The notes under the pieces are model-generated. The model searched no databases. It had not been told where the DNA came from and saw only the letters and a list, made by a program, of their open reading frames with translations. The position numbers and the translations under genes were made by a program. This document shows positions 22,961-33,387 of a stretch of DNA of 64,000 nt, in pieces (positions within the stretch are counted from its first letter, which is position 1; each line of letters begins with the position of its first letter). The stretch covers positions 41,947,019-42,011,018 of the forward strand of contig OU862920.1 in the NCBI GenBank assembly GCA_917880885.1, in the 5' to 3' direction. The stretch is from Limnephilus marmoratus (lineage: Eukaryota; Arthropoda; Insecta; Trichoptera; Limnephilidae).

Positions 22961-24115
22961 CGCCCTACCTATCTCGTCAGTATAGATAGACAGTATATTT
23001 CACTCTGTCATGAAGAGAAAATGTGTGGCTTTAATTAACCCTTAAAATAAGTGTGTAAAATCCTTTCAATTAACTTAATTTCATAATGAATTATAGTAGT
23101 AGCGTTCTATTGCACGTTGACAGCAGTCTAGACTCTTGGCCGAGCAGTTTAATATAACCACTACGCAGAGCGACGGTATCTTCAACTACCACTCTACCAC
23201 TGAACAGCCAATCCCTAGAAATGTGATCTACACCGAATTGTAAGAAAACTGATCAAGAATGAATAATTGAAGAAATGTCAATAATTTCTTGTCGCCAATT
23301 TTAAATGACACCTTACGACTATCATGGCTAAATCCATCCGCTCATGGAGCAATTGAAAAAAAAAACAGTTGACAACTCAATCGCTATCCACAGAAAAGCA
23401 AATTGCGAATTTAATTGGCGGTCCACACACAGGCAACTTATTAAAGACCGGTTATCAAGGGCGACGATGTTGTCTCGACGCTGTTGTCAAACGCGACTAG
23501 CAGTGATAGTCGCGTTTCAGTTGCCAGGTTGACAGGTTGCGCCTCGCGCTTCAGTTGACAGGTTGCCATGGTTATACCTCACGACCTGTCAAGTTTATGT
23601 CATATGTCAGAGCACGAAAATATCGATTTTGTTCAGGAAGTTGATAAATTATTATTATATAGTAAGGTTGATAATTGATAAATAATTATTAATAAATTAT
23701 ATTTTTTGTTAAACAAGCTGATATAAATACTGAAATCGTAAAGTTGTGTTACGCCGTGAATTGAGTTTCACCATGAGCGAAGGCCCTAAAGAGGCCAATG
23801 GTATTGTTTATCTGCTCTAGAAAGAACAAATTTGAAAATGTTTGATTAATTTCAGTAAGTGTAAGAAAATTTGAGCTTCAGGCACGCGGACACTTCTTTA
23901 GATTTATCTCTCCGGCGTTGGCTCCCTTCTTCGGCGTATAAATTGAATGGCGCACTTCGGGCCCACTTTCTTTGACATGTTGTACTTGACTACTTTTTGT
24001 ACTACTCGAGTACTCCAATGGGATGCGAGTCGTGCTCATCTCTCTTTATCTTCACTCTCCCCAATTTTCACGACTACTCGACTTCAAAAGTAGATTTGCT
24101 GGGTTATGGTGGTTA
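22961..24115. other. Intron, nothing recognised
   Basis: No gene. Short direct repeats containing CAGTTGCCAGGTTGACAGG and a variant occur at 23517-23575. The rest is unassigned. Confidence 0.4.
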
Positions 24116-24116
24116 T

Positions 24117-24556
24117 AATAATAATAATAATAATAATATGTTTTTATTAATTTCTTACACATTACAAATTTAGTTTTAATACATATAAGAAATTACGTTA
24201 TGCATATAAATAGTATACAAAAGAATTTTTTTTACAAATATTTATACATAAAAAGAAACATCAAGAAATAAATCAATTTAAAAAAAAAATTCAGGCAGTG
24301 GTAAAAGATCTCGTCAGTGTGGAGAGACTCTTTCAAGAATCAAAAGAATTTCACTTTTGAACCTCTCCTCACTGACGCCAAACATATCAATCTCGGAGGA
24401 GATTTGGTTCAGGAGCAATATACTCCTTCCTACCGGGAGAACCATTGGCAGGTTAGTTCTACAGGCAGGAAGATAGAATAATCTATGCTGGCGTTGTCTA
24501 AGATAGTCATCCGGAACATAGAGACTCACGCGCTCCAGAATGTTATACATGTTTAT
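24117..24556 (-). pseudogene. LINE fragment with (ATT)n tail
   Basis: The minus-strand frame at 24314-24556 encodes a C-terminal RT-LINE tail (YNILERVSLYVPDDYLRQRQ, then RTNLPMVLPVGRSILLLNQ and DMFGVSEERFKSEILLIL). Its pattern of R..R, (N/G)(S/R)xxxxxNxx..DxFxxSxxxFK is the usual end of Jockey/R1-type ORF2. About 180 bp of A+T-rich 3' UTR follows, ending in an (ATT)n run at 24117-24137, the expected minus-strand 3' tail. It is 5'-truncated where the long-TIR element begins. Confidence 0.65.
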
Positions 24557-25645
24557 GGTGCTCGGATTATTCCGACCATGCCTATTTCGGCAAACAATAT
24601 TCCGCATACGGAAAACTGCGAACACTGATTATTCTGGACACATATTATTGCGCACATTGAAAACTCGGTTAAATTTTTTATACTTTTTTATAGTATTTAA
24701 TTAAATGAAGACAATATTAGCGAAACTCAATCAAAATCTGGAGACAGAAAAATCAGAAAAGATATTGGCTCCGCTAGGACAAATATCTCCGCTCCTAGCG
24801 GAGCCAATATCTTTTCTGATTTTTCTGTCTCCAGATTTCGATTGAGTTTCGCTAATATTGTCTTCATTTAATTAAATATTATAATTTGAGATTTTACTCA
24901 TAAAGTTTAAAAAAAATTTAATAATAAAAACTTTTTTATAGGTTCCATGACAGTTTTTCCCCGACGGAAAGCCCCGGGCATACTTATATGCAATGGGCAA
25001 TCGGTTTAGGGAAAATGTGGTACACTTACATTAACAAAATGTAACTAATTGCCCTCGAAGGGGTGCGCAGAATATGTGCCGCTGACTAACAAAAGTATAA
25101 AACATATTTTCATATGCATCAAGGAAAAAAATATTTGTCTATATACTGTAAATACCAGCGTAAAGTACAAAAGAATCAAGACCGTAAATAAATTCGTTTG
25201 ATATCCATACCACCTTATTATTAAAGATATTCTTGGAGTCGATTTTAGGTTTGAAATTGGTAAATAACGCAAAAAATATATTTTTACAATATCAATTACA
25301 ATATCGGTGGGTCAACTGTAGGAAGATCAACAGTCGGGACACCGTAATTGTAAACAATCTCTACTTAGATACTAATCAAAATGTGTTTTATATGACGTCT
25401 TCCAAATAATTCTTATGTTGGGTGCTATTTATTGTAAATTAAACATAAATTTTTCTAGATATTAATAGTTTTCATTCTTCGTAAAAGTATTCACCCTATT
25501 TTGGAATTTTCCATATTTTTAATGTTATGCAATATTCTGTGACCTGAATATTATGTGTGCGGAATAATCTGTGTTCGGATTTTTCCATGTGCGGAATCAT
25601 CGTGTTTTGAATAACTCTGGTCGGCAGAATCACCGAACCCATAAA
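24552..25645. mobile_element. Long-TIR DNA element of unknown class
   Basis: About 100 bp at the left (24552-24655) is repeated inverted at 25540-25645. Shared blocks include ATTCCGACCA/GCCGACCA, ATTCCGCATACGGAAAA/ATTCCGCACATGGAAAA, CGAACAC(A)GATTATTC and ACACATAATATT. Identity is imperfect, so the insertion is old. There is no transposase, and a palindrome (24690-24884) sits inside the left part. Confidence 0.65.
24690..24884. repeat. Near-perfect 195-bp palindrome, copy 1
   Basis: The outer arms (ATTTAATTAAATGAAGACAA, GCGAAACTCAATC, CTGGAGACAGAAAAATCAGA) are shared with the copy at 53624-53811. The inner arms here are GATATTGGCTCCGCTAG and its complement around a short loop. Almost every base pairs, so the DNA or RNA would fold into one hairpin. 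Confidence 0.88.
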
Positions 25646-27285
25646 TCGCAACAAAAAAAACAGTTTTCATTTTCTTTTCTTTATTTCTTTTTGCTAGCCA
25701 TATTTATTACTACTGGTGACATCTGTCAAAATATGGTGAAGGCAGAGTGCCTTGTATTCACAATGTTCACAATGACTTTTGAATTGAAATGATTTTGTTG
25801 ACTAATGATGTGACACGTAGTGACAGCCATTGTTCTAAACTTAAGGGTGTCTTATTTTTTTAGAATATGCATTTGATGTTGTTAGGCCAAAACATTAAAT
25901 GCAAAAAAACTCATTGCTTATATTTAATAAATTTAGATTCAAGTTTTTTTTAAGTATTTCCGGGACTCCCCGACTTTATTTTCAATCCACCTGTACGTTG
26001 TAGTAATTTATTATGATCACAGCCTTTTCTCCGTCCACCCGCTCTACTTAATTAACTTATAAACCATCATTTTTAATATTATGTTTTACGTTTACAACGG
26101 CCTTACATTCAATTTGGTTCTCTTTATTCGTAAAAAACACACTTTCGGTGGCGTTAACAGTAGCTAATATTGTTGGTGAAGGTCTATTTTACTTTCACCC
26201 CCATTTAAATAATAATAAAAAAAAAACTATAAAAAAACCTTCCGCATTATCGGGATTTGCATGAATACAATTTGCGAATTGAAATCTTTGACGTGTGACG
26301 TTTGACAATGTGGCAATTTAATTAAATTACAGCGGTAAAGTATTCTCGGCTGAAATCACAGGACATTGCCATGCCTTAGCATAGGTAGGTATAATTACAC
26401 GGCGGTAGAAACTGTTATTTTATTTTTATTTTTTATAATTTCCAATCAGAGTTTAATTAATGCCGTCGCATTTCTGTCTCCGCGTTAATTGCCCGCTTCC
26501 TCGCCGTATGGGATGTTGGGTAACGCAGTCACAAGCGGTGGAGCAAAAAATTGCTATTAAAACAAAGTTCCACAATTTGTAAACGCCGTGATCAACAACG
26601 CAAAATATATCATTCTTACCAAGGTGATGTTCTAGTATTTTCAGATTTAATTAATGTTTTTCGACTGCCCGGGTACTAGATACTTCTTTTAAATGGATTA
26701 ATTTAATAAGCCTTTCCTTATTTACTTTTGCAGAATAATTAATCATATTTCTGTGGCTTATTCTAAAAGGGCCAATGTCAGTTTCCGAATTGCAAAAGAG
26801 AAATTCTACACAGGCCTCGGAAATTTGAAAAACTTACATGGGCACTTTTAGAAGCCACCCACCGAATTATCACGAAAGGGAATTGCCCCTCTTCCTTTTT
26901 TCCTGGCAGAAAAGAATAAAGTTTTCCCGGCACTTAATATTTTTTTCACCCGTCGACTTTTTAATTGGCTAAGAAGACTTTCTGACTTTAAGTCTGTCGG
27001 AGCAGTTGAAAAAATAAAATAAAACTTCACTTTAGCTGTCATTTTAAAATTAAGTGCCGTTTTATTTTATTTTATAAAGAGGCCACTTAATGTTTGTGTC
27101 GATTTGATTTATAATAATGTACTCGATATTATAAATGTATAGATTTTCAGCTTGGCCCACCTTGGCTAACTTGTACTCTGGTAAAACACGTTGACTATTC
27201 ACTTATCATTTCATTTCGTGTAATGGTTATAAACATAATACTTTCTAATACGCGTCACACTAACTTAAATGAATATCTTTTAAAA
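25646..27285. other. A+T-rich intron, nothing recognised
   Basis: No gene or assigned repeat. Coding-like features are absent; open frames are short and A+T-driven. Confidence 0.4.
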
Positions 27286-27449
27286 CTTTATGAAGTAAAA
27301 CTTCTTTGCGCACGCTTGACTTGGGGAGTAAGCTGGTGAATGCGTGACGAGAGCGTTATGAAAAGTGTGATCGGGCGAGGCGAACGGAAGTTGAGAGGGA
27401 GATATAAGTTAGTGAAGTTTTACTTCAGTCGTGTGGTCTAAATAAAGCA

Positions 27450-27690
27450 AAAAAATATTGTCATATAGCCCAATCATGGATTTGTTCCCCTACCCACCCA
27501 CTCTACACTAATACCTACCTACCCAATCTACATTATTATCTAGCAACAGCTCCACCCCTACCATAATAAAACATTGTTCGAAACTGTCAAATTAGTATAA
27601 GCTTTCCCTGACGAAGGAACGTTTGTTCCGAAACCGGTCGGATTTGCGCATCAAATAAGTGGTTTATACAAAGTTAAATTATTTCATTTT
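27450..27690 (+). mobile_element. Retroelement insertion with hammerhead-like motif
   Basis: A perfect 13-bp duplication TCTAAATAAAGCA (27437-27449 and 27691-27703) brackets 241 bp. The insertion carries a hammerhead-like core (27602-27645) and ends with the TTATACAAAGTTA and TTTCATTTT block. That block is also found at 4655-4765 on the minus strand. Hammerheads of this kind are known in Penelope-like retroelements, and the short size suggests a truncated or non-autonomous copy. Confidence 0.72.
27602..27645 (+). ncRNA. Hammerhead-ribozyme-like motif
   Basis: It reads CTGACGA (27608-27614), stem II GGAAC/GTTCC with loop GTTT, then GAAA (27630-27633). The self-complementary stem III ACCGGT (27633-27638) and C (27639) follow, so the predicted cut lies after 27639. 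CUGANGA and GAAA are the invariant hammerhead core. A short palindromic stem III is typical of dimeric minimal forms. One extra A precedes stem II, and stem I is only about three pairs (TCC/GGA), so self-cleavage is not certain. Confidence 0.55.
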
Positions 27691-27712
27691 TCTAAATAAA
27701 GCACACTCGTTT

Positions 27713-28853
27713 TTTTTTATATTTTGGTTTGACTGAGAATTGAACCTTCCTCCACAGGGTTTGACTAAACTAAGTGAACCCCGCTAATGGCGCTAAAACC
27801 TAAAATAAATCCCAATTAGATAGGACCGAGATTTATTTCGGAGAAATTATGTCTGCGTGATTGCCGTCAAAATTTGATAAAATGCATTTTCGACAACGAG
27901 TCTATTTGACGAGTTTCAGCTTGATCGGATGTCGGGAAGTGGGTTGATTTCCATTTCCAAGATTCTATTTCGTTCGAAACCAAAATTGAAATTCTAACGC
28001 TGGAAGTAAGTTCAATTTTTCCTTACTTCTGAGGAAATTGATCAAACATTAAAAAAAATATAATTTCTTCCTTGCGTAGATAAACAATTTCATTAGTCTG
28101 TCTGTGAACTAGGAGTCGTAATTATTGCAAATTAGCAACACCAGTTTTCTTTCAAAACTATTATAGAATACACTACTAAGGATTATCTGGGTTGGTATCA
28201 TTGGTTAGAATAATGTTATCTGAAACCGCAAAAACTCTCGAATTACGAATTATCAAACCAACACTACACATCTATCCATTGAGCGATAGCTCACTGTCTC
28301 AAATACGCTCTTCTACGGCTATTTATTCAAGAAAAAAATCTTATAAGCGCGTCACAACAAATAACAGGTTTTTACGCGGGATCGTCCACAGGTCTACAGG
28401 TCTGAAGAAATGACTGCCATTTAAAAGTCGCCCCATTTCCCCCGCTTTCCCATAAGGTCGTTGGCTGTAACCAGTCTCTGTACGGCTTTCATTCATATTT
28501 GGATGTACGATCAATCCATTTTTGGTATGATAGATGTCTACTCTGACATTTTTTTTCTTATTTACAATAAATATTTAATTGGACTTTAATGTTCTAATGG
28601 ATGCTCTGTGTTTATTTACCGCAGAGGAACGGTCACTTAAGGTGCCCACCTGTCTATTGGATATCAATAACCATTCGTGTATTAGAGCATAAGTTGATTC
28701 TCTCATAGAAAACAACGTTACTGACCTCTGTTGAGACACATAAAAACTACGAATAACTGCCTATAATAAAGACATCTGTTGGAAGACATTGAAACTACAC
28801 ATGTATATAATATATGTATTTCCACTTGTGTCCGACCTAAACAGGACTTTCCA
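27713..28853. other. Intron, nothing recognised
   Basis: No gene. A 73-codon frame at 28192-28413 has no domain. No assigned repeat. Confidence 0.4.
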
Positions 28854-29478
28854 CCGAAACCGAAACCGAGACTTTTTTAGACATGTTAAAAATCGATTGT
28901 TTACTGTTATTTGACTTATTTTTTACACCTATTCAGACATTTAACACGTGGTAAATTAAATATAAAAAAAAAACAGTAATTGAAGTATGTGAAAAATAAT
29001 ATATTTTTTATATTAATTCCATAAAACAAACAAAATTTATAAAAAATTACAAAACATGTTAACTACTTCTTAGAACAATAAATTGTCAATAATCAACACT
29101 TATATAATTAAAGGAAGGATGTCATTAATTATGTATTTTAATTTTTATTGCGTTTAAAATCACAAAATTCTTTTTAAACGTGTTAAATGAAATAAAAAAA
29201 ACATTAATTAACTAATTCTTGGAACAAACATTTGTCAATAATCAACACATAAAGAAAGGACGTCATTAATTGAGTATTTTGCTGATGATGGCGGGTGACA
29301 CATGAGCCACGAAATCACCCGAAGTCAGCCGAACGAGAAATTACAAAGTGTAGAAAATAAGCCAAATAACAGTAAACAATCGATCTTTAAGATGGCTAAA
29401 AAAGTTTCGGTTTCGGCAGATTTTCAGAAACTGATGACGAAACTAGATTTTTTGCCGAAACTTGCCGAAACCGAAACC
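28854..29478. mobile_element. Inverted-repeat element with CCGAAACC ends
   Basis: CCGAAACCGAAACC, ACTTTTTTAGACAT, ATCGATTGTTTACTGTTATT and TGACTTATTTT at the left return inverted at 29347-29424. A second CCGAAACCGAAACC lies at 29465-29478. Between the arms there is a tandem pair of about 150 bp units sharing TTGTCAATAATCAACAC and GTCATTAATT. Non-autonomous DNA element; class not assigned. Confidence 0.68.
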
Positions 29479-30121
29479 TAACCTTCGGTCGGTCGTTAAT
29501 TTCCATACATGCAGATATAATGCTCTAGTTCTGTGTCTTAACAAAATCAGGGGGTTACACATAAAACGTACATCAGGTACTGACAAAAAAAAAATTCTTA
29601 AAAAAATACATAACATTGCATTGCCAACGGCGAAGTTTACTTGCAAACTATTTTTATTGTTGAATTTGAACTTTTCGCGAGCGTTTTAGAAAATTCCACC
29701 TTTTTTATATTTTTGCAAACGTAAAGAAAATTGATTGGAGAAACACGAAACCGTTGAACATACCATCACAATTTTTCCGTACTAGGAAACTCCATCGCAT
29801 TATAAAAATACATAAAACATAAATAACTATTCGGAAGAGTGGATTGATGTAAGACCTGCATAACATCTATATGAAAACCACATTATGTATTACATCAAAT
29901 TGTAACGACGTAATAACTTCAATAACTTCATGAAAACATCAATCTTCCTTATATCGTTATAAGGCTATAAAATTGGTTTATTGTTGTTGGTAATACAGAC
30001 TGCATGGCGTAACAGCGTATGCATTTATGTCTGATTTTGATTTGTTCAAAGGAACGGTCTCAGTTAAACGCCGATTCTGATTCTGTTTCAGCGTTTGATC
30101 AAGCACAATGACCACGATGGT
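29479..30121. other. Intron, nothing recognised
   Basis: No gene or assigned repeat. A+T-rich with short homopolymers. Confidence 0.4.
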
Positions 30122-30476
30122 ATTTTTTTACAATAGCTCCCCTCAGGAGGCACTGAGGAAAATATTTTCCCTCAGGGCCCATGTCATCTTTGGGGATGCT
30201 GTGAGGAGGGTCTTTTAAAGGAAAGGAAGGTAAGGAAGTTCTGGGAAGGATAAGGTATGAGGGGTGGGTAGGAATCTGGCGGTCAATGCGTCCAGGAATG
30301 ATAGACATATGAATTCATCCCTCAGCTTAAGAGGTCAGGTGTCTCTCAACCAGTCTCTTCCGAACCGGCCTGCCACGCAGCTTGTGGGCAGACACATCAC
30401 TTGGGGTGATCTATGACAAAAGTGTTAGTTATCTAATAAATGCCGGGGCGGCGGTACCCATTCCCGCCTGCCAAAT
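30122..30476 (-). mobile_element. SIDE retroposon copy D
   Basis: On the minus strand it runs from the AATTTGGCAGGCGG start and GGTACCGCCGCCCCGG, with TTAGATAACT and ATCACCCCAAGTGA. It keeps the CGTGGCAGGCCGG segment and CTTCCCAGAACTTCC. It ends in CATCCCCAAAGATGACATGG and the GGCCCTGAGGG/CCTCAGTGCC hairpin. A deletion around 30390 removes part of the middle. Confidence 0.83.
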
Positions 30477-30889
30477 TGTTATGCTTGGCGGTTGAATTCA
30501 ATTTCATCAAAAGGTGAAACTTGCCGAGGGATAGAGGGCCGTTCAAGTACCTAACTGCTATTCGAGCCTTGGACAGTGCAGCAGCTGATGATGACTGCAT
30601 GGTGCATCAAGGGACAGACAGTGGCCCCGTCATGATCTGTGGCGTGTCGCAGTCTCGGCTTGCGCGACCGTGAGAAGCTGGCTGCACTGCTCTCTAGGTG
30701 GCTGTCTCGCTTTCTCACCGCCGTTGCTTTTCTCCGGGAAGTTCATTAACTTGTGAATATTATGCTTATTTTATTGCGGAACGGCTGACGGCTCTTAATG
30801 GGATAAGACCTGTTGCTAGGAATACGGAACTGCCGAGGATTCAGCTTTTGTATAAAAAAAATTGACAGTAAAAGCAACACGCTTTAACA
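30477..30889. other. GC-richer block, not identified
   Basis: 30530-30740 is GC-rich and includes TCAGCCGTT-like and GTGGCGTGTCGCAGTCTCGG words. Frames are broken in all six readings and no protein is recognised. It could be the relic of an old element. Confidence 0.35.
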
Positions 30890-31100
30890 CTTAGAGCTAG
30901 TTGTTTCACAGAATTTGAACAATTTATCAAATTTCAAGGTTAATTTTCAAGTTCTGCAAAGTTTCTATTAAAATTACGTTATTCTATCATCATTTTCCAG
31001 TTATTTCATATAACTGAACTAATACCTAAACTTGAATAGAACTTGAAAATTATCTTTGATTTTGTCGAATTGTTCAAATTTCGTGAAACAACTGACCTTT
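30890..31100. mobile_element. Palindromic MITE P, copy 1
   Basis: The left arm has AGTTGTTTCACAGAATTTGA and TTAATTTTCAAGTTCT. The right arm has AGAACTTGAAAATTATCTTT and TTCGTGAAACAACTGACC, its imperfect complement. The AGAACTTGAAAATTATCTT and TTGTTCAAATT words recur in the copy at 56926-57145. Confidence 0.7.
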
Positions 31101-31448
31101 ATCAATGCATTTAGTGCGATATTACAAGTGTACAAGTTTACAAGATGTGCTCGGCATTTTGTTAAGTAGTTCTTAGTTCTAATTCAGACATTTTGTTATT
31201 AATTATGATTTTTTTAACAAATTTAATTTAAATCAATTTTAATGATGTTATTATTAAGTTCTGCGAGTATTTTAGTTTTTTTATTTTATTATTGCGACAG
31301 CTGTTTCGGTTACAAGGACTAACCGTGGTTAGATTATAAAAAAAAACAGACGTTGTAGGCTGTTGACTTGTCTCCTACTAATGATTCCCGTTAATGAAAA
31401 TTCGCCAATGATGTTACAAATACTTACTTAATTTCTCCATCTCCAACT
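31101..31448. other. A+T-rich spacer
   Basis: No gene or assigned repeat in these 350 bp. Confidence 0.4.
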
Positions 31449-31712
31449 TTTTTGAAGTAAAACTTCTTTGCGCACATTTGACTTGGGGATGAATGCGTGA
31501 CGAGTGCGTTACGAAAAGTGTGATCGGGCCAGGCGAACGGTCGGGCCTTTACGCACGCTTGACTTGGGGAGTAAGCTAGTGAACGCATGACGAGAGCGTT
31601 ATGAAAAGTGTGATCGGGCGAGGCGAACGAAAGTTGAGAGGGAGATATAAGTTAGTGAAGTTTTAGTTCAGTCGTGTGGTCTAAAGCACACTCGTTTTTT
31701 TTCATTATCTAC
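31449..31712 (+). repeat. HTM-R repeat copy with internal duplication
   Basis: It has the head GAAGTAAAACTTCTTTGCGC, and the GACTTGGGGA, GCGTGACGAG, GAAAAGTGTGATCGGGC, AGGCGAACG module occurs twice (about 31476-31543 and 31556-31632). The tail is GTGAAGTTTTAGTTCAGTCG, TGTGGTCTAAAGCACACTCG and a T-run. Confidence 0.82.
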
Positions 31713-31721
31713 ACACTGAAA

Positions 31722-32062
31722 AAAATCCCTCAGGGCCTACGTCATCTTTGGAGATGCTGTGTGAAGGGTCTTTTAAGGGAAAGGAAGGAGGGAACGTTCT
31801 GGGAAGGCAAAGGGTATGAGGGAATGGTAAGAATCTGGGGGTCAATCTGTTCAGGAGTGACGAACGTAGGTGCATAAAGAGATTCTTACTGGAGAGGTCA
31901 AAGGTCTCCCTCCATCAGTCTCTCCCGTTCCGGCCCAACACGCAATTGGTGGGAAAAAGCATCCGCCGCCAAGACCTATAAAAACCTCATTCCATGACCC
32001 GGGAACCCCTGCTAAGTCGCTAAACGTCGCGAATAATTTGGATGAACCGGTGAAAGTTCCGT
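31722..32062 (-). mobile_element. SIDE retroposon copy E
   Basis: The tail end at 31722-31760 (CATCTCCAAAGATGACGTAG and part of the hairpin) abuts the T-run of the HTM-R copy. The order continues through CTTTCCCTTAAAAGACC, CTTCCCAGAACG, TTGGGCCGGAACGGGAGAG and GGTTCCCGGGTCATGG towards TTCACCGG. The 5' head with GGTACCGCCG is missing. Confidence 0.8.
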
Positions 32063-32949
32063 ATGTGTAGTAACTAACTCTCTATGAATAAAGAGTCGAG
32101 CACACTTCAAATCCCCCGATCGCGTTTTTTTCCATGTCTGAATGCGGCTTGTCACCAATGTAACACGTTCTTTACGGAAGTTGTCCCTTTAGGCCTCACG
32201 CTGGCTGCGCCGGTAGCCCCTGTGAAGAATGATGCATTTTTATTGTTTATAGCTTGGCCGAGTCTTTTCATTGTTGATACAAGAATGTTCTTATTTTATA
32301 TTAAAACTGTGTATTATAAATAAATTCCTGCAATAAATATTTATGAAATTCAAACGCATGTATTACTTGTTACAGCAGATTATCTTTTAAAAAGTAAAAT
32401 ACGAAGTATGCAGCTAATTTAAATATACGCCTATTTAATTATGTTATTATCTTTTTACTCCCCATTTGGGCTTTTAAATTTTATTAATTTACATGCATAT
32501 TCTACAGTGCACATAATAGTTGCACGTAATATGAGTAATAGTTATAGTTATGAGAAACAAGCGTAGTAACAAATTATCAAGTATTGTCAAGAATGGCTTT
32601 CAATTTTGATAACATTATTTTTATAATTTGATGGGCTTTCAATACAGGTGTCAATAGAGTAACCACTTATTTCCAGAATGGTGCAGTCGATCCATGACGA
32701 AATTTAATTATGCATTAATTCATTTTAGGGTTTGGAATCCCGCAACATGCGGGATTTGAAAACCCGTCACCGCGTTGTCACCGCGTCGTTATGATGGTCA
32801 AAAGACGCTATCCAGGTTACAAACCAATTCTTAGAAATAATTTTTTCAAATAAAAAGGGTAGTTGCCAGTAAAATGGAAAAATAATTAGTTGAAGATAAT
32901 ATTGTTAATTCTAAAATTTGAAATATGAGATTGACAAATATGACAGTTT
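32063..32949. other. Intron, nothing recognised
   Basis: 32090-32280 has mixed composition with a 79-codon frame that has no domain. The rest is A+T-rich. A short CCCGCAACATGCGGG inverted repeat lies near 32740. Confidence 0.4.
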
Positions 32950-33095
32950 GAGAGAATGTGGCAATAGCGAAATTGGTTAACGCGCACGTCCCGGTTAGGC
33001 GAGTGGTCTGGGTTCGAGTCCCAGTCCCAACGACAATGTGTTCTGTTTTTCTGTGTCTTGTTCTCTTTTATATTTTCGTTTAGATTATTATTGTT
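32950..33095 (+). repeat. tRNA-derived SINE
   Basis: It has an A-box-like ATTGGTTAACGCG at about 32971 and a strong B-box/T-arm, CTGGGTTCGAGTCCCAG, at about 33008-33024. An A+T-rich tail with TTGTTCTC and TATTATTGTTATT follows. The acceptor stem does not pair, so this is not a working tRNA gene. Confidence 0.65.
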
Positions 33096-33128
33096 ATTTT
33101 CAAAAGTTAGAGAGTTTTTCTTATAAAA

Positions 33129-33387
33129 AGACCACACGTCTGAAAAAAAACTTTACTTACTTATACTCCCTCTCAACTTCCGTTCGCCTCGCCTGACCGT
33201 TCGCCTCGTCCGATCATACTTTTCATAACGCTCTCGTTACGTATTCACCAGCTTATTCCGCAAGTCAAGCGTGCGTAAAGGCCCGACCATTCGCCTCGCC
33301 CGATAGCACTTTTCGTAACGCTCTCGTCACGCATACACCAGCTTACTCCCCAAATCAAGCGTACGTAAAGAAGTTTTACTTCAAAAA
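33129..33387 (-). repeat. HTM-R repeat copy, inverted
   Basis: The minus strand carries the same head (GAAGTAAAACTTCTTTACG at 33369-33387) and a doubled GACTTG..GCGTTACGAAAAGTG..CGAGGCGAA module. The tail has GTAAAGTTTTTTTTCAGACG and TGTGGTCT. The terminal CACACTCG and T-run are lost. Confidence 0.78.

Larger units (their letters stand above)
27286..27712 (+). repeat. HTM-R repeat copy, split by insertion
   Basis: The head GAAGTAAAACTTCTTTGCGC is followed by ACGCTTGACTTGGGGAGTAA and GAGCGTTATGAAAAGTGTGA. Then come TCGGGCGAGGCGAACGG, GTTGAGAGGGAGATATAAG, and the tail GTGAAGTTTTACTTCAGTCG with TGTGGTCT. It is interrupted at 27450 and resumes at 27704 with CACACTCG and a T-run. Head and tail have the same design as HTM-A and HTM-B. 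Confidence 0.8.

Noticed and set aside
32950..33035. Possible functional tRNA gene
   Set aside because: The B-box/T-arm is perfect, but the acceptor stem does not pair and the anticodon arm cannot be drawn; a tRNA-derived SINE explains it better.
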